From positions 204,993 to 268,992 of the forward strand of contig JAYKAV010002508.1 of assembly GCA_035582835.1 (NCBI GenBank): a DNA stretch of 64,000 nucleotides. The letters run 5' to 3'. The position numbers and the translations under genes were made by a program. The stretch's first letter is position 1. Every line of letters starts with the position of its first letter. The notes beneath the pieces are model-generated. The model saw only the letters and a program-made list of their open reading frames with translations, was not told the DNA's origin and did no database searches. Shown here piece after piece: positions 1 through 12,505 of the stretch. The stretch comes from Phoebastria nigripes (lineage: Eukaryota; Chordata; Aves; Procellariiformes; Diomedeidae).

Positions 1-2300
1 TGTCAGGTTTACTTGCTCAGCAAGAAACTGCAGGTGGGAGTCTGTCCCCTGGTCTAGCTACCCTGGCCCACCACAGCTCTCAGCAGTCACTTGCCAGCTG
101 GGCTGACTAAAAGACAAAGCAATGCATCCCATAGACTTGGCAGAATTTATCCCAGTTTTTTGTACTATCATCTAGTATTCATCCTAGGATCGAGAGTACC
201 GGAATGCGACAGGGTGCATCCCACAAAGTGTTCCTTTGACTTGGGCCATCAGAATAGCCTGTGGGGAATCTGCAGTGGCAGATGTGCCAGCACAAGTTAG
301 AGATGCTTTTTTAGCCCATGCCTTGGCTTTGCTCCTGACAAAGGAGACACAAAGATGTAAAGGTGGTCAAAAGCCAATGATGGAAAGCCAGCTCTGCACC
401 CTCCTCCTTCAACCCATGAAACCACCAAATGCTGTTTTGCCTGCTGATTGGCAGCTGTATTCTAATTTCCCTCCTAGGACACCGATCATGAGCAAACTGC
501 AAAATTACACTTGAAACATTCTCTAGGGGGAAAAAAAATCAATTGGAAATAAAATATTACAATGCATGTCTTACAGACAGTGATGGCTCTGAGATTAGGC
601 GATGTTACTAGGAGTAACATGCATTGGGAATGGGCAGCTCTTCAGATTGTAGCATAAGACAACCTAGGAAATCAATGCTCCATCCCTACAACAGTGACGC
701 TGGGCTTTGTTTCCCACCTACGCTGGCCTCTCAAAGACTGCAGCTATGCTGAGGGGGTGTAAAATACTAGTATTATTCCTTGCTAAAAACTATATATGCA
801 CTTTGCATAGCTGAAAAATCATGAGATTAAGTAGAAGGCAGGAGAGAAAAGGGTCTGAAGATTTTCATTGTGAGCAAAAGGCAGAAGATATTCCGAGTGC
901 TGCTTCAACAAAGGCAGAGATGCTTTGAAACACCACCTGGCACAAGTCAGGGTCTAGTCCAGTGGTTCCCAATCTTTTTATAGCTGAGCCTCTCTCAAGA
1001 GAATAATCAGTATTTCATACGTCACTGAATCTAACTGCTCACCTGCCTCAGGGCTGCCATTGCCTCCCCTTCGCTCACAGTGCTCCTGTTTGAGTGTCTG
1101 CAGTATCCAAGGCCTCCTATTACACCCCTGTTAATGTGAAACTGTGTGTCATGCCGGGTGTGCTCAGTTCAATTACGCTTCCAGGTACTCCCCTTATTAA
1201 CGTGCAGGCATCTCAAATGACATAGATGACGCAAGTTCTGTGCTGTGAAAAGCTGACAGACATATTGGCAAAAATATTTGCATAAATCTCAGCCATTTTC
1301 ATCCCACTGATGTGTTAATAAGTTCCGTGAAACTAACTAAGATAAAAGTCTAATCTGTCCAGCTCCAAAGAAGCTGAAACAGCACCAATGCAAAATGAGG
1401 CGAAACAAGTAAGACAGTCTAAGCAAATGGAAGGAGAGGAAAATTAAGGTGCTCATACACTATTACAAGAAAAAAGAGTATTTTGACTTGAGGAAAAGAG
1501 ATGTGAAACAGTAGGGAGGTGTGGCCATTTCCCTTTTTCCTCTTCTTTAACGCATTACCTAAGCCTTTGTCTTGCAAACACAAATACAATTGCACCCCTG
1601 CAAGAGGCACACACCCTTCCCAAATAAATGTGATCATTCGGAAGTCACCTCAGTGAAAAACATGAACACTTAAGAACATATCAATGTCCCCAGCTACGTG
1701 TAACTGCAAGATCAATGCTCCAGCGGGCACACCCTGCTCAGCAGAATTGCTGCTGCAAGCAGCGGAAATGTGCTTGCATAAAAACAGTAGGAGCAAGCCC
1801 CAGGGATTCCTCTCGCTTTAACATGGCTTACCTCTCTGTTAACCAGCCAGGAGCACTCCTTTTAGAGGTACAGACAAGCTGTTAGCGCGTGGGCTGCTAT
1901 AGTAAGAGGTACCTTGGATTTGCTGGGTATGTACAAAAAGAGCAATGGCCACTTCAAGCCAATTCTCCCCAAATACTGAGCTGCCCTGACGTACACCCAG
2001 TGACCATGCCACCAAGGAAGTGACTGCAAAGTTTTCATTGCTCGCTGATGAGGTCCCTAACTGTTTTTACACCTTCTTCTCTAAATAAGGAAGCCGCCTG
2101 TGAGGCCTCTGACTGCCCGACCAATTTGACTCCTTTGCTTTCAACAGCCAATGAAACCCCACTCCTGCCTCCAGTCTTGGGTGACAGCATTCATCAAACC
2201 TCAGCCAGCCTGGGAGGACGCAGGTTAGTGTTACAGCCGTGGCAGGCTTACCTTTGGCAAGCTGTTGATGTCAGAGTGATGATATGGGGAGGGACAGCCT
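1..2300. other. Intergenic sequence upstream of FGF6
   Basis: No gene is recognised in this stretch. The open frames are short (under 93 codons), overlap on both strands and resemble no family I know. By vertebrate synteny the next gene to the left should be C12orf4, transcribed toward FGF6, but none of its exons is visible. The stretch is moderately AT-rich. A phrase near 958-985 resembles the end of a hAT-type DNA transposon, but no partner end was found. Confidence 0.6.
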
Positions 2301-2306
2301 CTGCAC

Positions 2307-2312
2307 TATAAA
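2307..2312 (+). promoter_or_regulatory. FGF6: Possible TATA box for FGF6
   Basis: A TATAAA hexamer lies about 258 bp upstream of the FGF6 start codon. It could set a transcription start near 2340, giving a 5'UTR of roughly 225 nt. A CACGTG E-box (2542-2547) and a MEF2-like run around 2515-2525 (nine of ten consensus positions) lie between it and the ATG, which would suit a muscle-expressed gene. Single hexamers are common by chance, so this is weak without transcript data. Confidence 0.3.
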
Positions 2313-2564
2313 GATGGGTCAATCAAATATAACTGAGGCTGCCCACCGGAGAGCAGGATCTACAAAACATGGTCCCCACCAGTTTGAGTGCTGCTGGCCT
2401 GTCTCTGCTTCCAACCCAACTGCTATCGGGCTTTAGTTTCATGTCAGCAATCTCTATTTGCTTTCCAAAAATAAGCCTCTGCCACCATGCTGAAGGGAGA
2501 AAAACAAGAAGGGCGGTATTTTTAGGGCCATTAATTCTGACCACGTGCCCAGGAGGTGAACCGG

Positions 2565-2904
2565 ATGGCCACTGCACAAAGACTTCTCATCACTATGTCC
2601 TGCGAAGCCAGCATTCACCGGACGTTGCCTGCTTTCGTTCTCCTGGGTTTTCTAGCTGGGATTGCTTCAACACGTCCAGTTGTAAGCAGAACTAATGGCA
2701 CATTGCTGGAAAGAGGATGGCAATCTCTGTTGTCCAGGTCCATTGCTGGGATGTCAGGGGAGAAGTCAGATGTGAACTGGGAGAGTGACTATTTGCTAGG
2801 AATCAAGAGGCAGCGGAGGCTTTACTGCAACGTGGGCATCGGGTTTCACCTTCAAATCCTCCCAGACGGAAGGATAAGCGGAGTTCACAATGAAAACCAA
2901 TACA
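2565..2904 (+). CDS. FGF6: FGF6 coding exon 1
   Basis: This exon has 340 coding nt: residues 1-113 plus the first base of a Ser codon (phase 1). It carries the leader, the sequon Asn44, the NWES motif and the first beta-trefoil strands ending in NENQY. It ends at a GTGAGT donor (2905-2910). Reading straight through the donor gives a short false extension and a stop near 2930, which confirms that the exon ends here. Confidence 0.96.
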
Positions 2905-5900
2905 GTGAGTTGCATCCAGAAATGAAATAGAATAGATGTCACTTAATTGCTGTGAACTCTAGTAATTACCCTTCATAGAATGCAAATGTTATTACTTGAT
3001 ACTATTAATCTGTGCTGCATCTGTTGCCTTTTAAAAGTCTCTGGGATCAATAAACATTAGAACCCTCCAGGCTGAAACATGTCACAAATGCTTAGACAAA
3101 TTTAGATACAATTTTTTTTTACTCTGCTTTACTGCACAGATAAGAAAAGACAAACCAGGTTGAAAACTGTCTCCCTGCTGCATTTGCTCACTCCTCACCT
3201 TCTCATTTGCCTTTTGAATTCAGGAGGTTGCTGCTGAGCTCAGAGTGCCAAAGCATGATTTTTGAATACTAGCTGACTAGTACTTTTGGGACACTCAGTC
3301 ATGGAAGGGGCTTGCTGTTCGTGGTTTGCTTGTTCTTATGGGTGCTGTTCTGTAACCGTAAGATTAAAAGAAAAGCACTAGCCCTATGGATCTGAATTTC
3401 CTGTAGAGGGCAGTTGCTAAAATCTTTTGCAGCTAAGATATCATGGGGGACTTCAAAATGCAANCCACACTTCTCTAAAGCTCAGTAACAGACACTCTGT
3501 AATTATAGCATATTAGATAAAAAATAGTTTACTTATTAGAAAGCCCAAGAGTTTGACAGATCAAAAGAGTTTGATAGAGCAAAAGGATTACACAGCACGT
3601 GACTACGATTCCGAAATTATTTTAAAATCCTATGGCATGTAGGAAAAAACAAGATCTTCTCTGTGTGTTTTTATTATACTGGACTAGGGAGATAATTCTA
3701 ATACAGAAAATATGTGTTCATTAGGGTTTTAAAATAAATCAATTATATCTGAATTGCCCTTGATTAGCTATAAATTCTGTGATAACACTTCTGTTGAACT
3801 TCTTATTTTTCAGGTCTCTTTGAAATATCCACTGTAGAGAGAGGTGTTGTTAGCCTGTTTGGTGTGAAAAGTGCTCTCTTCATTGCAATGAACAACAAGG
3901 GGAAGCTATATGGAACGGTGAGTACAAGTGCAAATAATTTTTCAAGGCTTAAACAAAGGCTGCAAAGGTTTTGTTTTTTTTTTTTCCTCCTGGAAATCTC
4001 TGATTACAAGCAGAGAAAATAGCCTTTCAATTACAGGGAGCCTGCCCAGCCCGGTGTCACCAGTGTTATTGAGTGCGACAAGCAGCATGGCTGTTAGAGG
4101 TCTGTTATTTTAAAGCTTTCCAATAAGATTGTACAGGGAGCACCCTAGGAAAATAAATGTATTCTGCAAATAGTACGGATTAATTAGATGGCTTCTTCTA
4201 AGGGCTCAGCACTGCAAACACATTCTAGTAAGATCGAACCCTGTTGATTCCCTTTTGCCTTGCATTGTATGTAAAGCAAAAGGGTGTGCTCTGCAAAAAC
4301 CCCTAGGAGGTAAGCATATGTGTATGTCCATGAGTGTGTGTGTGTGTGTATGTGATTGTATGCATACGTGTGTGCGTACAGGTGTGTGTAGCAGAGGTGC
4401 AATTAGAGCTATCTATACTAGCTACCATTAGTAAAATCATGACCACATGCCTCCCCCTACCAAAAACAACCATACCATGAAGAATAAATAGGAAGTCTAC
4501 CCTACAAAGTCAACATACGCGCCTGGGGCTGTTTTAAGGACCAGTTTTGTGAGATCAATCTCAAAGGGTGAGAACACAATAATAGCTATTAACAATGGTA
4601 GGCAAGTCATACTGAAACATCATCACCATCATCCTCATCTAGAAAGTGCTAGCTATGCCATCTAAAGGCAATTTAATCTCTGAGGCCTGTGCAAGGCGTC
4701 TCCCATCTCAACATTTAGCAGAAAAAGCACTTGTTAGGAAGTGCGTTTGAGAGAGGCTGGCTCTGGGCAATAGGCAAGAGCGGTCCATCTCAAAGTAATG
4801 AATGGCACTGATCACATTCATCTTTTTTGTAAAGAAACAACAAAGTAATTTCCTTTGAAACAGCTGTAATTTCAACAAAGCATTTCAGTTGCTTAATGAA
4901 ATACCAAATGTTGTGAAGGACCCGCAGCCATTACTAGTCTGACTGATTCCTTCTCACACAGACAATGAGTGGGACGTTTTAAGGTTCATGTCTGATTTCA
5001 GGCACCTAAAAAGTGCCACAAGCCCAACTGCTTTGCTTGACTAGGTCTTTCTAAAGAAATGCAGGGTCTGGCTTCATAGCTCCCTTTGGTTTTTTTTTTT
5101 TTTCCCCATTTTCAATCCATTCTTTCTTATTTTCAAAGACATTTTTAAAGGCTGTAAGAGATGTGCATTTTTCCCTTGCACAATGCAATGCCCTAAGTTA
5201 AACTCTTACAAACTTTGAGTGGTGTTATTACAAAGATGTCCAAGTAGAATGACACTGGTGGTGTCTTATGTGCCAGACATTTGATGTCAGGGAATTATTC
5301 TGCTTTCTCTTTTAATTTCCTCGGTGCTCTGCATTTATCTCCTGCTTCTCCTTGCACCTCCTCCCCCAGATAACTTACTCTCCTTGGATTTACGTGATGC
5401 AACATGAAGAAAAATAAAACTGTTTTCCCAGCTTTGAACCTGCTGCATATCTCACTAACAGTTAATTATAATGTCACTAATAATTTAAGAAAAGAAAAGA
5501 TTTAGTGCTAATCTACAGTCTTATTCAAATACCTTATTCAAGCAAATAATTCTCCCTGGGCATTGCTGTTTTTAAGAGAACTGAATGTTTTGACAGCCAG
5601 CATATCATTCTTTTATAAATTACAGGACCTCTTGCAGAGGGGAGGTGTGAAATAAAGCTACATCATTTGGGCAAAAGGGCATGATGCTGACAGAAATTAT
5701 TGCCTGCAAATAAAATGAAGAAATCCATGATTTATTATGAATTAACTTGATCTGTCACAGGAAGTACACAGTCCATTATCTGGACAGGTGGCATCTGAGT
5801 TCATCTGACACCAAATTAGCACTGAAGAGGGAGATTTATTGTTGGATGCAGTCACTGTGGCACCACCTGTTGCACACTGCAACAAGTTCTTCTGTAAAAA

Positions 5901-6161
5901 TACTAGTAAGAAAAATGACTTGAGTCTTCGTGAAATATTTATTGTACCTGCTTTGTTCTCCCCCCTCCCCCTTCTATTCTTTAGCCTGTTTTCCAAGATG
6001 AGTGCAAATTCAAAGAAACCTTGCTGCCTAATAACTACAATGCATATGAATCAAATGCTTACCCTGGTGCTTACATAGCACTCAGCAAACATGGGAGAGT
6101 GAAGAGAGGAAACAAGGTTTCTCCTGCTATGACAGTGACCCACTTTTTACCGAGAATATGA
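2565..6161 (+). CDS. FGF6: FGF6, fibroblast growth factor 6 (whole coding span, 3 exons)
   Basis: The exons 2565-2904, 3814-3917 and 5985-6161 join to 621 nt, or 206 aa plus stop; human FGF6 is 208 aa. FGF6 is a secreted, heparin-binding paracrine FGF of the FGF4/5/6 subfamily. It signals through FGFR1/FGFR4-type receptors and is linked to skeletal muscle growth and repair. The sequence shows a hydrophobic leader around residues 21-35, one N-glycosylation sequon at Asn44-Gly-Thr, and the beta-trefoil core from about residue 79. The basic [17 protein letters not shown] block and the C-terminal VTHFLPRI are diagnostic of the FGF4/6 group. Cysteines 88 and 155 are the conserved core pair. The ATG at 2565 was chosen because [12 protein letters not shown] aligns with the human start. 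An open GTG three codons upstream is not needed. FGF4 is the closest alternative, but linkage to FGF23 and TIGAR fixes the identity as FGF6. Confidence 0.96.
2905..3813 (+). other. FGF6: FGF6 intron 1
   Basis: This is a 909-bp GT-AG intron, phase 1, with donor GTGAGT and an acceptor after a T-rich tract ending TTTTTCAG. There is one N at 3464. It is AT-rich, and no repeat or internal gene was recognised. Confidence 0.9.
3814..3917 (+). CDS. FGF6: FGF6 coding exon 2
   Basis: This 104-nt exon encodes residues 114-148 and completes the split Ser codon. It reads [18 protein letters not shown] and continues to NKGKLYGT, the central FGF core. It is flanked by a CAG acceptor and a GTGAGT donor and ends in phase 0. 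The 104-bp size is the standard middle-exon length of FGF genes and matches FGF23 exon 2 in this window. Confidence 0.96.
3918..5984 (+). other. FGF6: FGF6 intron 2
   Basis: This is a 2,067-bp GT-AG intron, phase 0. The acceptor has a long C/T-rich tract (about 5954-5982) ending TTTAG. A short (TG)n microsatellite lies near 4334-4349. Several T-rich and A-rich runs are present, but no gene or recognisable transposon. Confidence 0.9.
5985..6161 (+). CDS. FGF6: FGF6 coding exon 3 with stop codon
   Basis: This exon has 177 nt encoding residues 149-206 plus a TGA stop at 6159-6161. It contains [20 protein letters not shown], the last trefoil strands, the heparin-contact segment with SKHGRVKRG, and the conserved C-terminus VTHFLPRI. 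It is intact, with no frameshift and no internal stop. Confidence 0.96.
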   Translation, partial: PVFQDECKFKETLLPNNYNAYESNAYPGAYIALSKHGRVKRGNKVSPAMTVTHFLPRI

Positions 6162-7847
6162 ACATGAGCAAAGCAGAAGATTAAATCCCAGGAAAAACTG
6201 TTTCATTTTGCACATGGGAATAATCTCCCAGGTAAAGTATTTATACTGTTCATTGAAAAAAAATCTATATATGTATGTGTATATTTGGATAAAAATATTT
6301 GTACTAGATTCATCACATAACATATGTAATACGATGCTGCTTCTCTTCTACTCTGTACAAATTTTACATGGCTGTGTGCCTCCTTTGGTGCTGAACAGAG
6401 AAAAATGCAAGCTGGAGTGCAAAGGGAAAAAAGTACTTGGAAGATATAGAATGGCTGTGGATAATAATCCAATCAATCATAGGTTATTTACTAATTAATA
6501 TTAATTACCTCAGATAATAACCTTTCATAGTGAGCTGTTTACATATCATGGGCCAAATCATCAGATGACTTTGCTTCACGAGAGCTTCAAGCAGTTCACT
6601 CCATCTGAATATCTGCCTGTACCTCCCCTTCTACACACTGTGTCCTGGCTCATAAAGTCCTCAACCTATTTTGATCATTAGGGTGCCAATTCCATGACCT
6701 AGCAAACTGTCTCCACACAAGCAAACTGTCTACCCCCAGAGCCCCTCTGTCTCTGAAGGGATTCTCCAGGGTCTCCTCACATGGACTTGTTGGCAAAATG
6801 AAGACCTACAATNAATTTTCCTTAGGAAGGGCCACAGGATAAATCACAGATGGGTCCCAAATGCAAAATGTATTTGGAGCCGAGGATTTTGAATGCTGCC
6901 CCCTTGGCATTTTGTGAGCTTAGTTTATACCCACCTCAAATGTGGATGTGTATATCTTCAATATTAATACATGTGTATATACATAGACATGGGATGTGTG
7001 AGTGTGTATCTATGTAATTACATACTTTTAATGAATCAATCATCCCAGTCTCTAGATGCCCAGGTGCCTTTTTATGTGTACACATGTAAAAGAACATAAA
7101 TATTTAAAGGCACTGTATTTCATTTAGGCTGAATCTTGTTAATCTCTAAGAACTAGAACTGGTCTGCAGGATGCATTTTATAAAATGTATGAAATTCATG
7201 AAAGCTTCCAGCAAAGGGTTATTTTAGAAAACTTCCCTGTTTTGAATTCNCTTTTATTTACTGCTTTAAGTATATTTGGTTCTTCTCTATCATACCTCAC
7301 TGAGGTATGAAGGACAGAGGAAGAAGTTTATACAAGCATGCCTTCCTGGGTTGGGGCAGAGGAATTGTGCCATAATTCCAATTTCTGTCACTTGCAAAGC
7401 ATCAGTTTCGAAGACAACACAGAAAGCTGTATGAAATGCTCTCCAAATCTCTCCTAGAAGCCATACAAATGGCACATAACCTTGCCTTACTATTTTGACA
7501 ACCTTTTTCCAGATCGCCAATGAAGCTACATTCTCTGTGCCTTTGAAAGAGTATTTTAAGAGGCCCTAAGTCAATAGTCACTATAAATGTCAGTTACCAG
7601 AAGCCTTGAGATTCCTGCATGGATGGCATGCTCCTAAATTTGAAACTAGATTCAATGCAATGTCAGAGCATGAGCATTTTCAGCATAGATGGACCATGCT
7701 GCTGCAGAAGTGAACATCTGAGTGCAAGATAATCTCCCACGTCCAGCCAAAATGCGGCTATGTCCAGCCTTGACATGCCATTCTATTTGCAGGGATGTCT
7801 ATTCATGATGAATTTGAGCCTTCTGACATGCATGAAAAACACTGTCA

Positions 7848-7920
7848 GGGCCAGATCCTCAGTTGGAGTAAACCAGCCTAGTAAGACTATCAGTTTATAG
7901 CTGCAGAAGATTTGGTCCAA
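7848..7920. repeat. MITE-like relic with terminal inverted repeats
   Basis: The left end GGGCCAGATCCTCAG and the reverse complement of the right end, GGACCAAATCTTCTGCAG, pair over about 15 bases with a few mismatches, giving a palindromic element of about 73 bp. Many short palindromic elements with ends of the type GGGCCAGATCCTCAG occur in sauropsid genomes. I recognise the style but cannot give a family name. Confidence 0.45.
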
Positions 7921-10238
7921 AGAGCACACCTACAAGGATGTATCTACAGCCACGCTTTCTGAAAAACTGTCAGGACAATTGTTTCGTGAACAAGATACAG
8001 TTTTCCAGCTACTTTTGTGTGATTTATACTTGAATTTATTTTGCTCAAATGTAAGTGGTGATCACAGTGTAAATGAAGAGAAAAAAGAATGGAATACTGC
8101 TTACAGTACATGAACAGGACGCTTTGGATATGGCGAAGGAAAGGAGTTACTCTTCATTTTCTGGTCTTGCAGTATGTAGAGAGAAGACAAGTTGGCACAC
8201 TTCGTTCATCCACAATGTGTGCAGCAGTTTGCTTTGGAAAAATGTGCATTTTAAGAGAAAAAGCAGGATGTTTTGAATGCGGAGAGTGGGTCAGAGAAAA
8301 GTTTGGAGGATATCAGACAGTTACATCGACCTAGAGTCCCTAGAGGTGCAGATAGGAAGACTACAGCTGTGCTGAAATACATTAGCTGGCAACCTGTATC
8401 CTTGTGTTATATTCCTAATTGTCTTTGAAATTAAGTTTGAAGAAGGATGGAAGAGTACATGGACGTAGAAGAAACCATAGTTTAAATGCTGACACACAAG
8501 TTTGCTTCTGATTACAGCTTAAACCAGTGTCCTTAGGATAGGATGAAGTCTGTTCCCTCTTAAACCAGTGCAGTCTAGAGTAATTTATTGTTGCCAGTAC
8601 TGATAAATAATGGGATAGCTGGCATAAAAGGTGAGAATCAGACTCACTGACTCTATTTTGCACATACTGGTCAACAGCGAGAACAAACCGTAGACCAGGT
8701 CACAAGAAGTCTGGACGCAGCCTGCTGGGCTGAGCTTGTTCTTAAGAACTGCAGACCCTTGTGGATGCAGTTTTGGTGGGCGTTTGGAAAGCCCCACCAG
8801 TCACTCTGCTGAGTTACTCTTTACACCACTGCTTTTTCCTTATTACATATCAATGCCAGCCAGATCAACATTGACGTCAACATTGAAACCAAAAAAGATC
8901 CCCCAGTGCCAGGAATCCTGACTAATATGAGAGTGAATCACGTCATTGTCAGAAGTGACAATGAAAGATGCCATTGTCAGGAGTGATAACTGTGGCAGGA
9001 AACCCCTCCAGCACAAATAGTGCAGTACTAAAGCACTGTGGAGTTTTAGACTAGTCGGATACAGTACTTTGACGGAGGTGCTTCTTAAGTGAATGCATGG
9101 CTACTTTCAAGAGAGGAGTTAAGGCATGCGTTGACACATTGCTGCAGATGTGCAAGCAGTCTAGGGGCAGCTCACGGTAGCAGAATGCACTGTGGCAGTG
9201 TTCAAGAAGTTACACAACTTGCCTGGGAAATGGCCTGATCCTGTCCTGCCTCATGCTTGATTAGCTAAATTCCACCTCCTCCTCCATCAGGGCATTATCA
9301 CCTGCATGGGAGAGGGAGGATTTAGGAAGACCACCACTCATATTACACACCTCAAGATAAATTTGTTGAGCTGGCACAGAGGAAAAAACACCCAAACCAT
9401 TTGTAAGCTGAATGTACCTGATACGGAGGCTATGGAGAGAATATGGGCATAGTCTGGCAAACTCTCAAGCAAAACTTTCTTCGAAAGAATAGTTCCATGG
9501 ATATGTGACTACGTAAAGAAAACTCATGAAAGTAAAGGAGTTTCCCAAACCAGGGCCAAATTAGGAACCTATTATTGACAGTTCTTGCGGTGGTCCCTTT
9601 CAAAGCATATCTCATCTCAGTGCACATTAACGCAGAGTCATGAAATGGGCTACAAGCTTTGAAAGCATTGCTGTGAATGCCCCACATCAGCCTCTCTTGT
9701 CCGTATTTTGCACATGGGATTCTCCTGTGGAGCTGATACCTATTTTCAAGGTTTCTTCTTCCATAGGCAAATCCCATAATAATTTAAGACCTAACCCACC
9801 TCCGTTAGAAAACAGTCTTGACTGGAACTGAATCATGTTCTTAAATAATCTAATTTTCCCCAAACATGCAGAGATGCAGACACACACACAGTGGAAAAGC
9901 AGAGTAATTTTTGTATACCTCACTAACTATTTCAATTCCAAGATTTTATTTTGCACAGTAAAATGGTGCCAAAGTTCTCACATTATTTTTTTTTTCACTA
10001 AAATATACCTCATATTCTGACTCAATATGGACTCACAATTGAGACTGTAAATTTGCAAGAAACACAGAACTGTCCAATCAATTGTTTGTGAAATTGCTTC
10101 TATTTTTATATGTATGTGCTGCGCACAATAGTTTAATGTATTCATAAAATAAACTTTTATACATTTTTGGTAGTGTTTTGACTCCAAATCCCTCCTAACA
10201 TTTGTTTTTTTCCTTGCTTCAGAGCTGCTGTATTAAAT

Positions 10239-10260
10239 ACACACACACACACACACACAC
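10239..10260. repeat. (CA)11 microsatellite
   Basis: An uninterrupted CA dinucleotide run of 22 bases in intergenic sequence. It is a plausible length-polymorphic marker with no gene association. Confidence 0.95.
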
Positions 10261-12407
10261 AGAGTTTTTATTCACCTCTAGAACCAGAGGACGTATTGGT
10301 ACACTTAAAATTGTGGTAGACTTTTGTGTTCTTCAGACCTCTTGCCTGGGGAGTCATAAGAGAGTCGTGCTTGTTGTAGAGAATCTGGGAGATTCACAGA
10401 AGAGAAGGAAAATAAAAGCACAATCTGATTAAAGATGAGCTGTCATAGTCACCTGTCTAAATTCCAACACTTTTTACCTGGGAGGGTTCTAGCGCTGCTC
10501 TCCTGTTGCTAGTGCTCTTCAGTGCATAACTGCCCATGCATATCCCTAACTTCATTAAATAAAAAAGGGGGTTTTTTTAAATGGTGTTTTCTTCTTATCT
10601 GGGACTAACTTGGGAGAGCAGCTTCCTGCAGCCATCTCTGAAGGTTTTTGCCTCACTATGCCTCAAACACTCTTAAATTTCTTTGATTTGGTAAGTTTTG
10701 CTCTCCCTTTATCTACTCCCAAGTTGTCATTTAATCAGTCCTTCAGTTAGTTAAATGATTACAGACCTCTCCCAGTCTGGGGACACGGACTAAGGTATTA
10801 GAAACCAATAGCCGGGAATCTGCCACCTGCTTTTTGGTTCAAGTGCGCTGTTTAATCCATACCAGCATGATATCACAGAGCGGACAAGTCTCCAAAGCTC
10901 TGATTGCTGGCGGCTCTTCTCAGGAACGTAAGAACATCAGCACCACCACGCTGGCTAAACGCCATTCTCTGCATTTGTGTTTTGGCTGCCTATGCTCCCC
11001 CGTAATAACTCCCTTTTCTTACAAGTCGTCATAAATTCTTGCATATCGTTGCTCTGTGTATGTGCCACATTTCACCTGAGAGAGGACTACGTTTCACTGG
11101 TGGGTTAAGCAATGCTTCTGTCTGCTATAGAAGTGCCTTGTTTACAGCTCTGAAGGCCAGTCACTGTAGGCGGAAGTGGGAATGGGAGAAGATACACAGC
11201 CCACACACAGCGACTGGAAACAACAGGACAAACCAGCAGCTGATGTAAACCAACCTAGCCCCAGCAGAACAGAAACATAAATGATCTGGTAAGGAGTCAT
11301 CTGCAGAGGCTAGGAAAAGGCTACACGTGGCCAGCTCACAAGACACACCCTCAGACACAGGCTAGTTTCTTCTCCCTGTATCTCAGTTTGCCCTTTGAAA
11401 GGTGATGCTGGCCAGACACACCTAGGCGAGTGCCCAGATGCCCCGGGAGGCACGGATGGTTCCCATGCTCCCTTCCCACGCTCCCTTCCCACTCTGTGCT
11501 CGCAGCTCAGGCNATGAAAAATCTTCAGGGAATTTGGGGGACAAGAGATGGTGGCTAAGCCCCACACCTCTATGAAGAGCGGGAAAAGTTTTGGTTGAAC
11601 TTTACTTGGTTTACATCATTTTCTGCTTCCTCCAGGTCATTTGAAACTTAATGATGTACCTGTTCCTACAGGTACACCTGCGACACAGTAACCTTATCCT
11701 TCTCCTCACCACTTCAACTTGGGTTTCCGCCTCAGCAACTCTCCTCTGCTCACCCCGGACAAGCTGTCTGATGCTTGTCAGGGAAGGAGAAGCTTTAATA
11801 GACAAGGGCAAATGCAATTTAAACAAAAAAATTAGTCAAATGGCTTAAAAAGGCACCTCTCCTAGCTCCCTGTACTAATCCTGTTCTTCTAATCTCTTCT
11901 TTCCTCCCAAGTCTTTTTGTCTGACCTGTCACTGAAAATGTAACTGCTCCTGTGAAAACTCTCTCCCTGCACCCAGAGCGGAGCAGGAGTGTCCCAGCAT
12001 GTCCCTTCTCTCCCCCCTCCCCCAAGTCATGCTGCCCTCTGTGTCCCCTTGGCCTGAAGCCATTGGCAGAGACCCATAATCTGTCCACTTATTCAGGCTC
12101 TGGCTTCTCTGATGACCCACCATCTATATGAGGCAGCAGGTGCTGTTTTCATTAGCTCGATGAGCCTGGGTTGTCAATAGCTCCTGACAGACGTGCCAGC
12201 CCTTAGCTGGCTGGAGGTTACAGTGTGAGGAGCACAGGTGAAAGCGGGCAGCACTACACCTTCCTGAAGCCAGCAAAAACTGCTCAGCAATGGTAGCAAG
12301 ATGAAAAAAATAAATAAATATATGTAAATATATATGAAAGAGCAGGAAACACTTTCTACTCAAAGAAAGTTAAGGGCTAAATAGGTGTTGCCCTGGGAAC
12401 ATCCTGG

Positions 12408-12505
12408 TCATGGAATCAGAGATATTTAGATGGGAAGGGACTGCTGGAGGGCTTGAATCCAACCTCTAGCTCAATGCAGGACCAGCTTCGAAGGACGGAG
12501 GTTGT
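12408..12505 (-). mobile_element. CR1 LINE 3'-end fragment
   Basis: The + strand reads GGAATCAGAGATATTTAGAT, then GGGAAGGGACTGCTGGAGG, then AATCCAACCTCTAGCTCAAT. This is the reverse complement of the avian CR1 3' terminus, where the usual form ends in TCCCTTCCAACC and ATTCTATG repeats. It is old and diverged. Only the terminal part is visible and the left-right limits are approximate. Confidence 0.6.

Larger units (their letters stand above)
6162..12400. other. FGF6 3' flank and intergenic sequence
   Basis: This includes the FGF6 3'UTR, whose end I cannot fix. An ATTAAA only 18 nt after the stop (6180) is too close to be convincing. AATAAA hexamers at 10148 and 10411 would imply a UTR above 4 kb. 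The remainder is AT-rich (about 60 percent by eye) with TG/TA-rich stretches near 6945-7020, one MITE-like relic at 7848 and a CA microsatellite at 10239. No protein-coding gene is recognised. Confidence 0.55.

Noticed and set aside
958..985. CAGTGGTTCCCAATCTTTTT phrase resembling a hAT transposon end; a similar reversed phrase is near 34213-34232
   Set aside because: No matching opposite terminus, target duplication or internal sequence was found at either site.
6180..6185. ATTAAA as FGF6 poly(A) signal
   Set aside because: It is only 18 nt after the stop codon, too close to be likely, and lacks a clear downstream element.
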